A stretch of DNA of 64,000 nt, taken from assembly GCF_000355805.1 (NCBI RefSeq), contig NZ_CM001837.1, forward strand, positions 941,408-1,005,407. The letters are read 5' to 3'. Below, one piece after another: positions 35,294 through 43,922 of the stretch. The stretch comes from Dokdonia sp. PRO95 (lineage in GTDB: Bacteria; Bacteroidota; Bacteroidia; Flavobacteriales; Flavobacteriaceae). Numbering within the stretch: the stretch's first letter is position 1; the number at the start of each line of letters is the position of its first letter. A program made the position numbers and the translations under genes. The notes beneath the pieces were generated by a model. The model did not search any database, was not told where the DNA came from, and worked only from the letters and a program-made list of their open reading frames with translations.

Positions 35294-36106
35294 CTATTCT
35301 TCTAAAACTTGAGTAGTGTAAAAATCTTCGTAAGCCTGAGGGAACTCCTCTTTCTTCTTATACGGCAAAACAGGAATTTTGGTCGTATTAAGAATTTTCA
35401 TCAAGTCCTCATTTAATTCTTGAGAACCTACTATTGCAGCATCACTATTCTTGATAGTAACTTTCATAAGGTTTTCGTAAGTAGGATTTTCTAACTCTTG
35501 TATAGACTCTGGATCAATACCATCAAAAGCTACTTTATTAAGAAGCTCTTCATTTAAAGCTCCTTCAAAACCTTGGTTGTAAATAGAAGTTACAATTTTA
35601 CTTTGCGCAAATAAAGGCTCACTCGCATAGTAATGCTTTAAGTATAGAGGCAATAGAGATGCTAGCCACCCTTGTACATGTATAATATCTGGAGCCCAGT
35701 TTAATTTCTTTACCGTCTCCACAACTCCTTTTGCAAAGAAAATGGCGCGCTCATCATTATCAGGGAAAAGATTTCCCTCTTCATCTGTAAAAGTCGCTTT
35801 ACGCTTAAAATACTCTTCGTTATCTATAAAGTACACTTGAATACGCTCCTTCGGTATTGAGGCGACCTTAATTATAAGAGGCATATCAAAATCATTGATA
35901 ACCAAGTTCATTCCAGATAATCTAATTACTTCGTGTAGTTGATGTCTACGCTCATTAATATTACCATAACGTGGCATAAAAATGCGTATTTGCCCACCCT
36001 TGGAATTAACCATTTGAGGGGCTTCAAACGACATAGAGGCAATCTCGGTCTCTGGGAGGTATGGAATCACTTCAGATGACACGTACAATATCCTCTTATC
36101 TTTCAT
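35294..36106 (-). CDS. half-length glycogen/starch synthase-like protein
   Basis: The 270 residues match only the N-terminal Rossmann domain of GT5 glycogen synthases (about 480 residues when complete): ILYVSSEVIPYLPETEIASMSFEAPQ...KGGQIRIFMPRYG, WAPDIIHVQGWLASLLPLYLKHYY and IVTSIYNQGFEG. The KxGGL nucleotide-sugar motif near the N-terminus is replaced (LPETEIASM), and the whole C-terminal domain that binds ADP-glucose is absent with no remnant downstream. Catalysis is therefore doubtful; a binding or regulatory role is more likely. First gene of the operon with DUF4270 and glmS. Confidence 0.8.
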   Translation of the reverse strand: MKDKRILYVSSEVIPYLPETEIASMSFEAPQMVNSKGGQIRIFMPRYGNINERRHQLHEVIRLSGMNLVINDFDMPLIIKVASIPKERIQVYFIDNEEYFKRKATFTDEEGNLFPDNDERAIFFAKGVVETVKKLNWAPDIIHVQGWLASLLPLYLKHYYASEPLFAQSKIVTSIYNQGFEGALNEELLNKVAFDGIDPESIQELENPTYENLMKVTIKNSDAAIVGSQELNEDLMKILNTTKIPVLPYKKKEEFPQAYEDFYTTQVLEE

Positions 36107-36147
36107 ATATGTAAAAATTAGGTTGTTAATCTATTCAAAAAACACGC

Positions 36148-36155
36148 AAAAGTAC
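36148..36155 (-). promoter_or_regulatory. -7 element of starch-synthase-like/DUF4270/glmS operon
   Basis: TACTTTTG on the minus strand, about 40 bp before the ATG. Matches TAnnTTTG; -33 TTG not clear. Confidence 0.45.
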
Positions 36156-36185
36156 AAATTTTTACGCACTTAGTCTTAATATTAG

Positions 36186-36193
36186 TAAGTTTG
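36186..36193 (+). promoter_or_regulatory. -7 element of panC
   Basis: TAAGTTTG 23 bp before the TTG start of panC, divergent from the element at 36148. Confidence 0.5.
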
Positions 36194-36216
36194 CATCCCG
36201 TTAAAATTTTAATAAA

Positions 36217-37065
36217 TTGCAAGCAATAACAGCTCATAAACAGATTTCTAAGATCGTCCATCAAGCAAAAAGCAATGGCAAATCCGTAGGTTTTGTCCCT
36301 ACAATGGGCGCCCTACATCATGGACATGCATCACTTATTGATTATGCACTCAAAGATTGTGCCCTAATTGTAGTAAGCATTTTTGTTAATCCTACACAAT
36401 TCAATAACGCCTCAGATTTAGACAAGTATCCTCGCACTCTCGATAAAGATCTAGACTTTCTAGCCCATTATGGAGATAAAGTGGTGGTCTATGCACCAAC
36501 AGCTACAGAGGTTTACGGTAATGAAGTCTCCTCTACCCCTTATAATTTTGGAGCCATAGAAAAGGTTATGGAGGGAGAGCACAGGCCAGGACATTTTGAT
36601 GGTGTAGGCACTGTTTTAAACCTGCTTTTTAGACAAATAAATCCGGACAAAGCATATTTTGGAGAGAAAGATTATCAACAACTTGCTATTGTACGCAAGC
36701 TGGTAGAAAAAGAAAAACTACCTCTAGAAATTATAGGCTGCCCTATTCACAGACAAGAAGACGGCCTTGCCATGAGCAGTCGTAATGCACGACTTACTGA
36801 GAACCAACTTGCTATTGCACCTTTTATTTATGAGGTACTCCAGTATGTGAAGAATAATTTTGACACACACTCTGCGCTACAATTGAGGAAGTATGTTTCA
36901 GCGGCTTTTGAGAAAAAAGAAGGCCTCGACCTTGAATACTTTGAGATTGCAAATATTAAAAATTTAAGTACGCTTTCGCGAAAGCGTAAAAATCAACAAT
37001 ACCGAGCTTTTCTTGCCGTTTATGCTGGTGAGATTAGACTCATAGATAATATAGCCCTAAATTAA
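36217..37065 (+). CDS. panC: pantothenate synthetase
   Basis: Condenses pantoate and beta-alanine with ATP to pantothenate. It has 282 residues. Motifs: FVPTMGALHHGHASLI (ATP site), VVSIFVNPTQFN, PRTLDKDL, GEHRPGHFDGVGTVL, FGEKDYQQLAIVRKLV and AMSSRNARL. Start: TTG 36217 (MQAITAHKQI), because stop codons close the frame just upstream and the next in-frame ATG is already inside the conserved TMGALHHGH motif. A dispersed palindrome encodes TLSRKR near residue 252, next to the C-terminal YRAFLAV strand. Confidence 0.95.
   Translation: MQAITAHKQISKIVHQAKSNGKSVGFVPTMGALHHGHASLIDYALKDCALIVVSIFVNPTQFNNASDLDKYPRTLDKDLDFLAHYGDKVVVYAPTATEVYGNEVSSTPYNFGAIEKVMEGEHRPGHFDGVGTVLNLLFRQINPDKAYFGEKDYQQLAIVRKLVEKEKLPLEIIGCPIHRQEDGLAMSSRNARLTENQLAIAPFIYEVLQYVKNNFDTHSALQLRKYVSAAFEKKEGLDLEYFEIANIKNLSTLSRKRKNQQYRAFLAVYAGEIRLIDNIALN
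36970..36987. repeat. dispersed palindrome copy inside panC
   Basis: Perfect 18-bp palindrome read in the TLSRKR frame. Confidence 0.95.
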
Positions 37066-37074
37066 ACTTATTAT

Positions 37075-37082
37075 TACCTTTG
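37075..37082 (+). promoter_or_regulatory. -7-like element before panD
   Basis: TACCTTTG 4 bp before the panD ATG, a TAnnTTTG match without a clear -33. May give a near-leaderless panD transcript. Confidence 0.35.
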
Positions 37083-37086
37083 TACT

Positions 37087-37437
37087 ATGCTAGTAAATGT
37101 TGTAAAATCAAAAATACACCGCGTTAAAGTAACGGGTGCCGAGTTACATTATATTGGAAGTATTACCATTGATGAAGACTTGATGGACGCTTCAAATATA
37201 ATTGAAGGAGAACGTGTACAAATTGTAAACGTAACAAACGGAGAGCGTCTTGAGACATATGCAATCCCTGGACCAAGAAAGAGTGGAGAAATCACCTTAA
37301 ACGGTGCTGCTGCTCGTAAAGTTGCAAAAGGAGATACGCTTATCTTAATTGTATATGCTTTTATGGAAGTAGAAGAAGCAAAAAAGTTTAAACCTACTTT
37401 ATGCTTCCCTAATGAAGAAACAAACTTGCTCAACTAA
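37087..37437 (+). CDS. panD: aspartate 1-decarboxylase
   Basis: Pyruvoyl enzyme that decarboxylates aspartate to beta-alanine, the panC substrate. In 116 residues the self-cleavage site Gly24-Ser25 (YIGSITID) is present, as are the [11 protein letters not shown] and [16 protein letters not shown] segments. Length is typical of the proenzyme. It lies 21 bp after panC; together they give the two-gene beta-alanine branch of pantothenate synthesis. Confidence 0.97.
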   Translation: MLVNVVKSKIHRVKVTGAELHYIGSITIDEDLMDASNIIEGERVQIVNVTNGERLETYAIPGPRKSGEITLNGAAARKVAKGDTLILIVYAFMEVEEAKKFKPTLCFPNEETNLLN

Positions 37438-37439
37438 CG

Positions 37440-38396
37440 TTGATAAGTAACAAACATAAAAGTCTCGCACTTAAAATTATACTCCCACTTGTGGGAGTTT
37501 TTTTGGTTTGGTACCAACTTAGTAAAATGACTGCGGTAGAGCGCAGTGATATGTGGGAAGCGATAAAAATGGTAAATCCTTTATGGATTGTCATCTCGCT
37601 GCTATTTGGTTTATTTAGTCATTTTTCTCGAGCTTACCGCTGGAAATATTTACTAGAACCTTTAGGGTACAAGCCTAAGTTCATCACCAGCTTTATGGCT
37701 ATTATGATTGGCTATTTTGCAAATACATTTATTATTAGATCAGGCGAGGTTTTAAGAGGGGTGAGTCTTTCAAATACAGATAATATTCCTTTTGAAAAAG
37801 CCTTTGGAACTATTGTAGCAGAGCGCATTGCAGATCTCATCGTACTGCTACTCATCATGACTACCGCCGTAATATTACAATCTACAGCGCTCGTAGCTTA
37901 TTTTCAAGAGAATGCAAATCCCACTGGTTTTATCATACTACTTGCTGTAGGTCTTACTGCTGGAATTTTTGGTTTACGATTACTCAAAAAGTCTTCACAT
38001 CCCTTGATTCAGAAAATTAGAAACTTTGGACTCGGACTTCTTGATGGGGTAAAAAGTATTTTAAACATGCAGCACAACACTTCATTTATACTACATACTT
38101 TATTTATATGGGGTATGTATATAGGTATGTTTTGGATCATGAAATATACGGTACCTGGCACTGCAGAGGCTCCACTAGGGGTTATTCTAGCTTCCTTTGT
38201 AATAGGTGCATTTGCAATGAGTGCTACAAATGCTGGAATGGGTCTATATCCTATAGCTATGGCTGCAATATTTACCTTTTTTGGATACGAAGATGGCGCA
38301 ACCTTTGGCTGGCTCCTTTGGGGAACCCAAACTATTTTTAATGTAATTATAGGAGGTATTTGCGCACTTATCTTACTGCTTATTAAAAGACGGTAA
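37440..38396 (+). CDS. LPG_synthase_TM (flippase-like) membrane protein
   Basis: A 318-residue polytopic inner-membrane protein with about eight membrane helices. It resembles the integral-membrane half of lysylphosphatidylglycerol synthases (AglD/flippase-like family): SHFSRAYRWKYLL, ANTFIIRSGEVLRG and VAERIADLIVLLL are recognisable; the soluble aminoacyl-transfer domain is absent. Probably a lipid or lipid-linked-sugar transporter. Start: TTG 37440, only 2 bp after the panD stop; the next in-frame ATG would remove the first helix. Co-transcribed with panC-panD. Confidence 0.85.
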   Translation: MISNKHKSLALKIILPLVGVFLVWYQLSKMTAVERSDMWEAIKMVNPLWIVISLLFGLFSHFSRAYRWKYLLEPLGYKPKFITSFMAIMIGYFANTFIIRSGEVLRGVSLSNTDNIPFEKAFGTIVAERIADLIVLLLIMTTAVILQSTALVAYFQENANPTGFIILLAVGLTAGIFGLRLLKKSSHPLIQKIRNFGLGLLDGVKSILNMQHNTSFILHTLFIWGMYIGMFWIMKYTVPGTAEAPLGVILASFVIGAFAMSATNAGMGLYPIAMAAIFTFFGYEDGATFGWLLWGTQTIFNVIIGGICALILLLIKRR

Positions 38397-38443
38397 TTTT
38401 TCATATTTTAGGACTATCCAAATAACTAAAAAGTTATTCCCAC

Positions 38444-39589
38444 ATGAAAATAAACCTACTTACTCTAATACTCTGTGTTTACAGTGTACTAGCTTCTTCT
38501 CAAATTGACTACAAAGAGATTCAATCAGAAATTCTAGGCACATCCAGACAGCTTAAAATACAGTTACCTCGCAATTATGATGAGAATATAGAAAAATCAT
38601 ATCCTGTAATTGTAGTTATGGATGGCGATTACTTATTTGAGCCCGTAGCTGGTAATGTAGATTATTATAGCTACTGGGAAGAAATGCCACAAGTAATTGT
38701 AGTAGGTATTAATCAAGTAGACAGTAGAGATGATGATACATTTTATGATGATGTAAGCAACCTTCCATCTGATACTGGGGCTTCATTCTTTGAATTTTTA
38801 GGCTTAGAAGTAATGCCTTATCTTGATGAAAATTACAGAACTAGTACGTTTAGAATTGCAGTAGGGCATGACATGACCGCAAATTTTATGAATTACTACT
38901 TAATGAAAGATCCTGCGCTTTTTCAAGGATACATTTCTTTAAGTCCAGATCTCGCACCACAAATGGAAGAACGCCTTGTTGCTAGATTAGGACAAGCAAA
39001 GCAAAAAATATTCTATTACCTAGCAACAGCAAGTGACGATATAAGTGTACTACGCGATCCTATTATTCAACTAGACGCTCAGATGAAACAGGTTCAAAAT
39101 GAGAATGTTCAATATAATTTTGACAATTTTGACGGAGCAACGCACTACTCACTTGTGGGTCGCGCTATACCAAAGGCATTAGAAAACATGTTTTCTATAT
39201 ATCGCCCTATTAGCAAAAAGGAGTATAAGGAGAAGATACTACCTAGCGAGTCTCCTTATAACTACCTTATAGATAAGTATGCAACGGTAAAAACACTTTT
39301 TGGCTTAGATGATGCTATACGCATTAATGATTTTATAGCAACATCTACAGCGCTGGAGAAAAAAGGAGATTGGGAAGGTCTTGAAGAGCTTGGAAAACTT
39401 GCTCGCAAGCAATACCCACAAACTATGCTAGGGAACTACTACCTCGCACTATCACTAGAGAAGTCTGGAGAACCTAAGAAGGCAATGCGCGCATATCAAA
39501 ATGCTTTTTTACTAGAAGAAGTATCATTTCTTACTAAAGATTTAATGCTAGAAAGAGCAGACCAAATCAAACAAGACTTTGGCTATTAA
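38444..39589 (+). CDS. exported esterase-like protein with altered nucleophile motif
   Basis: A 381-residue secreted or periplasmic protein: signal peptide (1-19), then an alpha/beta-hydrolase domain of the esterase D / Fes type (about 20-265; RQLKIQLPRNYDE...YPVIVVMDGDYLF), then a helical TPR-like tail (about 300-381; GNYYLALSLEKSGEPKKAMRAYQNAF). Where the family has the nucleophile elbow GHSxGG, this protein reads VGHDMTANF, with Asp in place of Ser. It is therefore probably not a serine hydrolase. The later ISLSP segment and a histidine (GATHYSLV) are kept. Monocistronic by spacing. Confidence 0.85.
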   Translation: MKINLLTLILCVYSVLASSQIDYKEIQSEILGTSRQLKIQLPRNYDENIEKSYPVIVVMDGDYLFEPVAGNVDYYSYWEEMPQVIVVGINQVDSRDDDTFYDDVSNLPSDTGASFFEFLGLEVMPYLDENYRTSTFRIAVGHDMTANFMNYYLMKDPALFQGYISLSPDLAPQMEERLVARLGQAKQKIFYYLATASDDISVLRDPIIQLDAQMKQVQNENVQYNFDNFDGATHYSLVGRAIPKALENMFSIYRPISKKEYKEKILPSESPYNYLIDKYATVKTLFGLDDAIRINDFIATSTALEKKGDWEGLEELGKLARKQYPQTMLGNYYLALSLEKSGEPKKAMRAYQNAFLLEEVSFLTKDLMLERADQIKQDFGY

Positions 39590-39683
39590 CCACCTACAAC
39601 ATTTGTTTTTTTATAGCGTTTGCTTATACTTTAGTTTAGACATTATTTAAATCAAAATAATTTTAAAAGGAGGTTTGATTCCC

Positions 39684-39691
39684 TAATTTTG
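39684..39691 (+). promoter_or_regulatory. -7 element of radA
   Basis: TAATTTTG 19 bp before the radA ATG; matches TAnnTTTG. Confidence 0.5.
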
Positions 39692-39710
39692 CAAGTACAT
39701 TACTCATTTT

Positions 39711-41081
39711 ATGGCCAAAATAAAAACTACCTTTTTCTGTCAAAACTGTGGCACACAGCATGCCAAATGGCAAGGCCAGTGTAATGCTTGTAAACAATGG
39801 AATACCATTGTTGAGGAGGTTGTACAAAAAGCAGACAAAAAGGATTGGAAGTCTGAAACCGCAAAGGTTTCTGGACTTACTCGCACAAGCAAACCACTTA
39901 AGATTGCCGATATTTCTACAGCTTCTGAGGCTAGAATGAATACTAAAAATGGCGAACTTAACCGTGTTCTAGGTGGTGGACTAGTACCTGGGTCTCTTAC
40001 TCTTCTAGGTGGAGAACCTGGAATAGGAAAAAGTACTTTACTACTACAGATATCACTAGCGCTACCTTACAAAACACTCTACGTCTCTGGAGAGGAAAGT
40101 CAGCAGCAAATAAAAATGCGTGCTGAGCGCATTAATCCAGAAAGCGACCAGTGTTATATTCTTACAGAGACAAAGACTCAAAATATCTTTAGGCACATAG
40201 AAGAGATGCAGCCAGATATTGTAATTATAGACTCTATACAAACGCTACATTCTGATCATATAGAAAGTACCGCTGGGAGTATCTCACAAATACGTGAAAC
40301 CACTTCAGAGCTGATACGATTTGCTAAGGAAACAGCAACACCTGTGATCCTTATAGGTCATATTACAAAAGATGGGAATATTGCTGGTCCAAAAATTCTT
40401 GAACACATGGTAGATACCGTTCTCCAGTTTGAAGGAGATCGCAACCACGTTTATAGAATTTTAAGAGCTCATAAAAACCGTTTTGGGAGCACTAGCGAAC
40501 TAGGCATCTATGAGATGCAAGGCTCAGGATTGAGAGAAGTGAGTAATCCAAGTGAGATTCTCATTTCAAAGAATGATGAAGACTTGAGCGGGACAGCAAT
40601 CGCAACCACAATGGAAGGGATGCGACCGCTTATGATAGAGATTCAAGCGCTTGTGAGTACCGCCGTCTATGGAACACCACAACGTAGCTCAACAGGATAC
40701 AATGTAAAGCGACTCAATATGCTTCTCGCTGTATTAGAAAAACGAGCAGGTTTCAAACTAGGCGCAAAAGATGTTTTTCTCAACGTGACTGGAGGAATCA
40801 CTGTAGATGATCCTGCTATAGATCTGGCAGTGGTAGCGGCAGTGCTATCGAGCAACGTAGATATCCCCGTAGATAAGTCCATGTGTTTTGCAGCAGAGAT
40901 AGGTCTCGCAGGAGAAGTACGCCCCGTAAACCGTATTGAACAACGTATTGTAGAGGCAGAAAAACTAGGCTTTACAAGTATTGTGATTTCAAAATATTGC
41001 AAGATACCTGATACTAATTATCACATCAATGTGATTAAAGTAGCCAAAGTTCATGATGTCGTGAGACATCTTTTTGGATAA
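39711..41081 (+). CDS. radA: DNA repair protein RadA (Sms)
   Basis: Branch-migration helicase of recombinational repair. It has 456 residues. N-terminal zinc finger CxxC...CxxC (FFCQNCGTQHAKWQGQCNACKQW), RecA-like ATPase with Walker A GGEPGIGKSTLL and VSGEES, the family motif KNRFGSTSELGIYEM, and a C-terminal Lon-protease-like domain (about 290-456; LNVTGGITVDDPAIDLAV). Complete. Confidence 0.97.
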   Translation: MAKIKTTFFCQNCGTQHAKWQGQCNACKQWNTIVEEVVQKADKKDWKSETAKVSGLTRTSKPLKIADISTASEARMNTKNGELNRVLGGGLVPGSLTLLGGEPGIGKSTLLLQISLALPYKTLYVSGEESQQQIKMRAERINPESDQCYILTETKTQNIFRHIEEMQPDIVIIDSIQTLHSDHIESTAGSISQIRETTSELIRFAKETATPVILIGHITKDGNIAGPKILEHMVDTVLQFEGDRNHVYRILRAHKNRFGSTSELGIYEMQGSGLREVSNPSEILISKNDEDLSGTAIATTMEGMRPLMIEIQALVSTAVYGTPQRSSTGYNVKRLNMLLAVLEKRAGFKLGAKDVFLNVTGGITVDDPAIDLAVVAAVLSSNVDIPVDKSMCFAAEIGLAGEVRPVNRIEQRIVEAEKLGFTSIVISKYCKIPDTNYHINVIKVAKVHDVVRHLFG

Positions 41082-41202
41082 GCCACTAGATAAACGAGCA
41101 TCATTTTACAGAAGTATTTAAAAACGTTCACATATCATCAATTGCGTCAATATCTGACTAATTCTTGTATGCACATGGCACCTTTTCTGCATATTGGCTG
41201 CT

Positions 41203-41376
41203 ATGCTTAAAAAGATTCTATACGCCTTATTACTTCTTGCCATCGTAAGTTGTAATCAAATTCAAAAAGTCACAGACGCCATCACGCAACCTACGGCTCG
41301 CGAAGTTTACGCTCGTGGTTTTGAGAAAGATGATAGTATTTACAACTCTTGGAATTACGCTTTCGCGAAAGCGTGA
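41203..41376 (+). CDS. short lipoprotein ending inside a palindrome, probably truncated
   Basis: 57 residues. Signal peptide with lipobox ALLLLAIVSC followed by NQIQKVTDAITQPTAREVYARGFEKDD. The last residues, NYAFAKA, are encoded by a full dispersed palindrome and the stop follows within one codon. The remainder looks like the start of a longer exported protein whose body is missing, so this may be a relic. ATG 41203 is chosen because an in-frame TTG nine bases upstream adds only MAA. Confidence 0.6.
   Translation: MLKKILYALLLLAIVSCNQIQKVTDAITQPTAREVYARGFEKDDSIYNSWNYAFAKA
41357..41374. repeat. dispersed palindrome copy at the end of a short lipoprotein gene
   Basis: Perfect 18-bp palindrome giving AFAKA and leading straight into the TGA stop. 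Confidence 0.95.
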
Positions 41377-41411
41377 AAAGAAAAAGGCACGCTTTACAGC
41401 GCACCTTTTTT
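41377..41411. terminator. probable bidirectional terminator
   Basis: AAAAAGG / CCTTTTT arms with an inner CGC / GCG pair and a two-base mismatch, loop TTTACA, between a plus-strand and a minus-strand gene end. Confidence 0.65.
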
Positions 41412-41432
41412 ACATACTACAATTCTATTTTA

Positions 41433-42467
41433 TTATGGCGCAGGGTTTGGTATTGCTGCGTGCACCTCGTCTATCGCTTTTAAAACCTCTTCAGATAGTG
41501 TGATATTTGCACTACCGATGTTTTCTTTAAGTTGCTCCATACTTGTAGCCCCTATAATATTACCAGTCACAAAAGGTCTATCTGTCACAAACGCAAGTGC
41601 CATTTGTGTAAGACTCAATCCATGCTCATCTGCAATCTTTTTGTAACGACGTGTTGCTTCAAATGCGTTGTCGTTATGGTAACGATTGTAGTTAGGGAAC
41701 AAAGTCACACGTGCATCTTCTGGATAACCGTCTAGATATTTTCCTGTAAGCTGTCCAAAACCAAGAGGAGAATATGGTAGTAAACCTACATTCTCGCGAT
41801 GTAAGCCTTCTGTAAGACCTATCTCATCCTTTCTATTAAGAAGGTTATAAGGATTTTGAACGGTTACAACCTTTGGCGCACCTTTTCTAGCTTCCTCTAC
41901 AAAACGCATCAAGCCAAAAGGAGATTCGTTAGAAAGTCCTATATTTCTAATTTTCCCTTGCTTGACATAGGTGTTTAGTGATTCAAGAATCTCTGCAATG
42001 TTATCATTCCACTGCTCATCTGGATTGTGAGTGTACCCTCGTTTTCCAAAGAAATTTGTGTTACGCTCTGGCCAGTGTAATTGGTATAAATCAAGATAAT
42101 CCGTCTGGAGACGTTTTAAGCTCTTATGCAATGCATCATCTATAGCTTCTTTAGAAAAACCGAGGTTATCTCTTACAGAAGCAAATGTTGGGCTAGGGCC
42201 AGTAATCTTTGAGGCAAGAACAATCTGATCTCGATTCTTATTTTTGGCTAGCCAATTTCCTATCACTTTTTCTGTTGCGCCGTACGTTTTCTCTTGAAAA
42301 GGCACGCTATACATCTCTGCAGTATCAATAAAGTTGACACCCTGAGTAAGTGCATAATCCATTTGCTCATGACCTTCGGCCTCCGTATTCTGGCGCCCCC
42401 ATGTCATTGATCCCAAACAAATTTTTGAGACTTTTATATCTGTATTTGGTATTGTTGTGTATTTCAT
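41433..42467 (-). CDS. aldo/keto reductase (Tas-like)
   Basis: NADPH-dependent oxidoreductase of 344 residues on a TIM barrel. Motifs: LGSMTWGRQNTEAEGHEQ, catalytic Asp/Tyr segment FIDTAEMYSVPF, catalytic Lys in VLASKITGP, YLDLYQLHWPERN, IGLSNESPFG and, near the C-terminus, GNIIGATSMEQLKEN. The WPERNTNFFG segment is typical of the Tas subgroup. Physiological substrate unknown. Last gene of xth-ompA-RDD-AKR (9-bp gap upstream). Confidence 0.93.
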   Translation of the reverse strand: MKYTTIPNTDIKVSKICLGSMTWGRQNTEAEGHEQMDYALTQGVNFIDTAEMYSVPFQEKTYGATEKVIGNWLAKNKNRDQIVLASKITGPSPTFASVRDNLGFSKEAIDDALHKSLKRLQTDYLDLYQLHWPERNTNFFGKRGYTHNPDEQWNDNIAEILESLNTYVKQGKIRNIGLSNESPFGLMRFVEEARKGAPKVVTVQNPYNLLNRKDEIGLTEGLHRENVGLLPYSPLGFGQLTGKYLDGYPEDARVTLFPNYNRYHNDNAFEATRRYKKIADEHGLSLTQMALAFVTDRPFVTGNIIGATSMEQLKENIGSANITLSEEVLKAIDEVHAAIPNPAP

Positions 42468-42476
42468 AAGTCCGCT

Positions 42477-42911
42477 TTAATCTTTTTCAATAAGTTGGTT
42501 CATTCTCACTACGACCGTCTTTCCCCACATATCACCTAGACGTTGTCGCTTTTCTGTATTACCTATTACAATAATTGCAACAAGACCAAATAAGAACATA
42601 TCTATAGGATCCATCAAATGTCTTTTTAATGATTCTCCAAACGTAAGGTTCCTTTGCAATCCACTAACTGGAAGAACCTTTAACCTGACAATAGAATTAC
42701 CTAATGTGCCACCTAAAAAGACTTCAAAACCTACAGTAAATACTAGCCAAAACAACATAGGTACTAAAGCTGGCAAACCGTTGAGATGATACGTCCCATC
42801 TAAATCTGGCTTTCCCAATAAGAAAATTAGAAAAAAAGCAATTAAATAGATTATCACATAATCAATTAGGCCAGCGCAAAAACGTCGTTTTAAATTAGTA
42901 TCGTATTTCAA
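42477..42911 (-). CDS. RDD family membrane protein
   Basis: A 144-residue protein with three or four membrane segments. The N-terminal RDD-type motif is RRFCAGLIDYVIIY (first Arg and Asp kept), followed by GGTLGNSIVRLKVL and the C-terminal QRLGDMWGKTVVV. Function unproven; RDD proteins have been linked to ion transport. It starts 13 bp after the OmpA gene. Confidence 0.88.
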   Translation of the reverse strand: MKYDTNLKRRFCAGLIDYVIIYLIAFFLIFLLGKPDLDGTYHLNGLPALVPMLFWLVFTVGFEVFLGGTLGNSIVRLKVLPVSGLQRNLTFGESLKRHLMDPIDMFLFGLVAIIVIGNTEKRQRLGDMWGKTVVVRMNQLIEKD

Positions 42912-42924
42912 ATTCCTTCTTTAT

Positions 42925-43917
42925 CTAATCAATATCATTAAGTAAAGCAGTCACCTCATCAAGTTTAGGCGTTAGGATTACTTCTATACGCCTATTTTTT
43001 GCTTTGTTCTCTGCAGTGTCATTTTCAGCTACGGGAGCATATTCTCCACGGCCCGCTGCTGTTAGATTCTTAGGGTCTATATCTCTGTTTGTGCGTAAAA
43101 TTTCAACAATAGCTGTTGCTCTTTTTGCAGAGAGGTCCCAGTTTCCAGCTAGATTTCCGCTACCTCCGTAAGGCACATTATCTGTATGTCCCTCGATAAG
43201 AACAGCGATGTCGGGATTATCTGCTAGCACGCTACCTAATTGCTTTACCGCCTTTGTTCCGTTTGCGCCTACGGTCCAGCTACCAGAATCAAATAAAAGT
43301 TTATTCTCAAGTGATACATATACTTTACCATCACGCTGCTCTACGGTAAGCCCTTTTCCTTCAAAGTCTGTAAGTGCCTTTGAGATAGATTCTTTAAGCG
43401 CTCTCATTGTGGCATCTTTTGCTGCAATTACACCTTCTAGCTCATCTACTCTCGCAGAGCGATCTGCAAGATCTTTTTCTAACTTCTCAAGACGATTACG
43501 TTCTGCTTCAAGAGCAGCAGTTTTTTCTGCAAGATCGTTTTGTTTTGTCTCTAGTTCGGCTAGAAGTTGTCTGTTTTTCTGAGAATTTTCGGCTATAGTC
43601 GCACTACTATTGGATTCTAGTGCGTTATAACTTGCTTGTAGTTGTTCTAGATTAGCTTTCGCGGAAGCGTACTCACCTTCTAACTCCTCTACTCTAATCA
43701 TACTTGAGGCTAGATCTTTTGACACCTTATCATAAATCTCATTCCTTTTCTTGAGCTCGGCTTTTAAGTCCTTTACATTATCCTCAAGGCTACGGTTATC
43801 CTTGCGCAGCCTACTATAGCTTGCTTCAAGATCTTTAAATTTTTTTGCAGGAACACAAGAAGCAAGTGTACTTACTGCAAGCAGTATGAGAAGAGATTTT
43901 TTAAACATTGTATTCAT
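42925..43917 (-). CDS. OmpA-family lipoprotein with coiled coil
   Basis: A 330-residue envelope protein. Lipobox LASC followed by VPAKKF, a long coiled coil (about 25-190), then an OmpA-like peptidoglycan-binding domain (about 205-322): LLFDSGSWTV, IEGHTDNVPYGGSG, NWDLSAKRATAIVEIL and NRRIEVILTP. It probably tethers the outer membrane to peptidoglycan. Either of two close ATG codons leaves the lipobox intact. The coiled coil contains a variant palindrome (YASAKAN). Confidence 0.92.
   Translation of the reverse strand: MNTMFKKSLLILLAVSTLASCVPAKKFKDLEASYSRLRKDNRSLEDNVKDLKAELKKRNEIYDKVSKDLASSMIRVEELEGEYASAKANLEQLQASYNALESNSSATIAENSQKNRQLLAELETKQNDLAEKTAALEAERNRLEKLEKDLADRSARVDELEGVIAAKDATMRALKESISKALTDFEGKGLTVEQRDGKVYVSLENKLLFDSGSWTVGANGTKAVKQLGSVLADNPDIAVLIEGHTDNVPYGGSGNLAGNWDLSAKRATAIVEILRTNRDIDPKNLTAAGRGEYAPVAENDTAENKAKNRRIEVILTPKLDEVTALLNDID
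43655..43668. repeat. variant copy of dispersed palindrome (GGAA type) in OmpA gene
   Basis: GCTTTCGCGGAAGC, one mismatch to the core. Same substitution as at 19271 and 48034. Confidence 0.75.
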
Positions 43918-43922
43918 ATATT

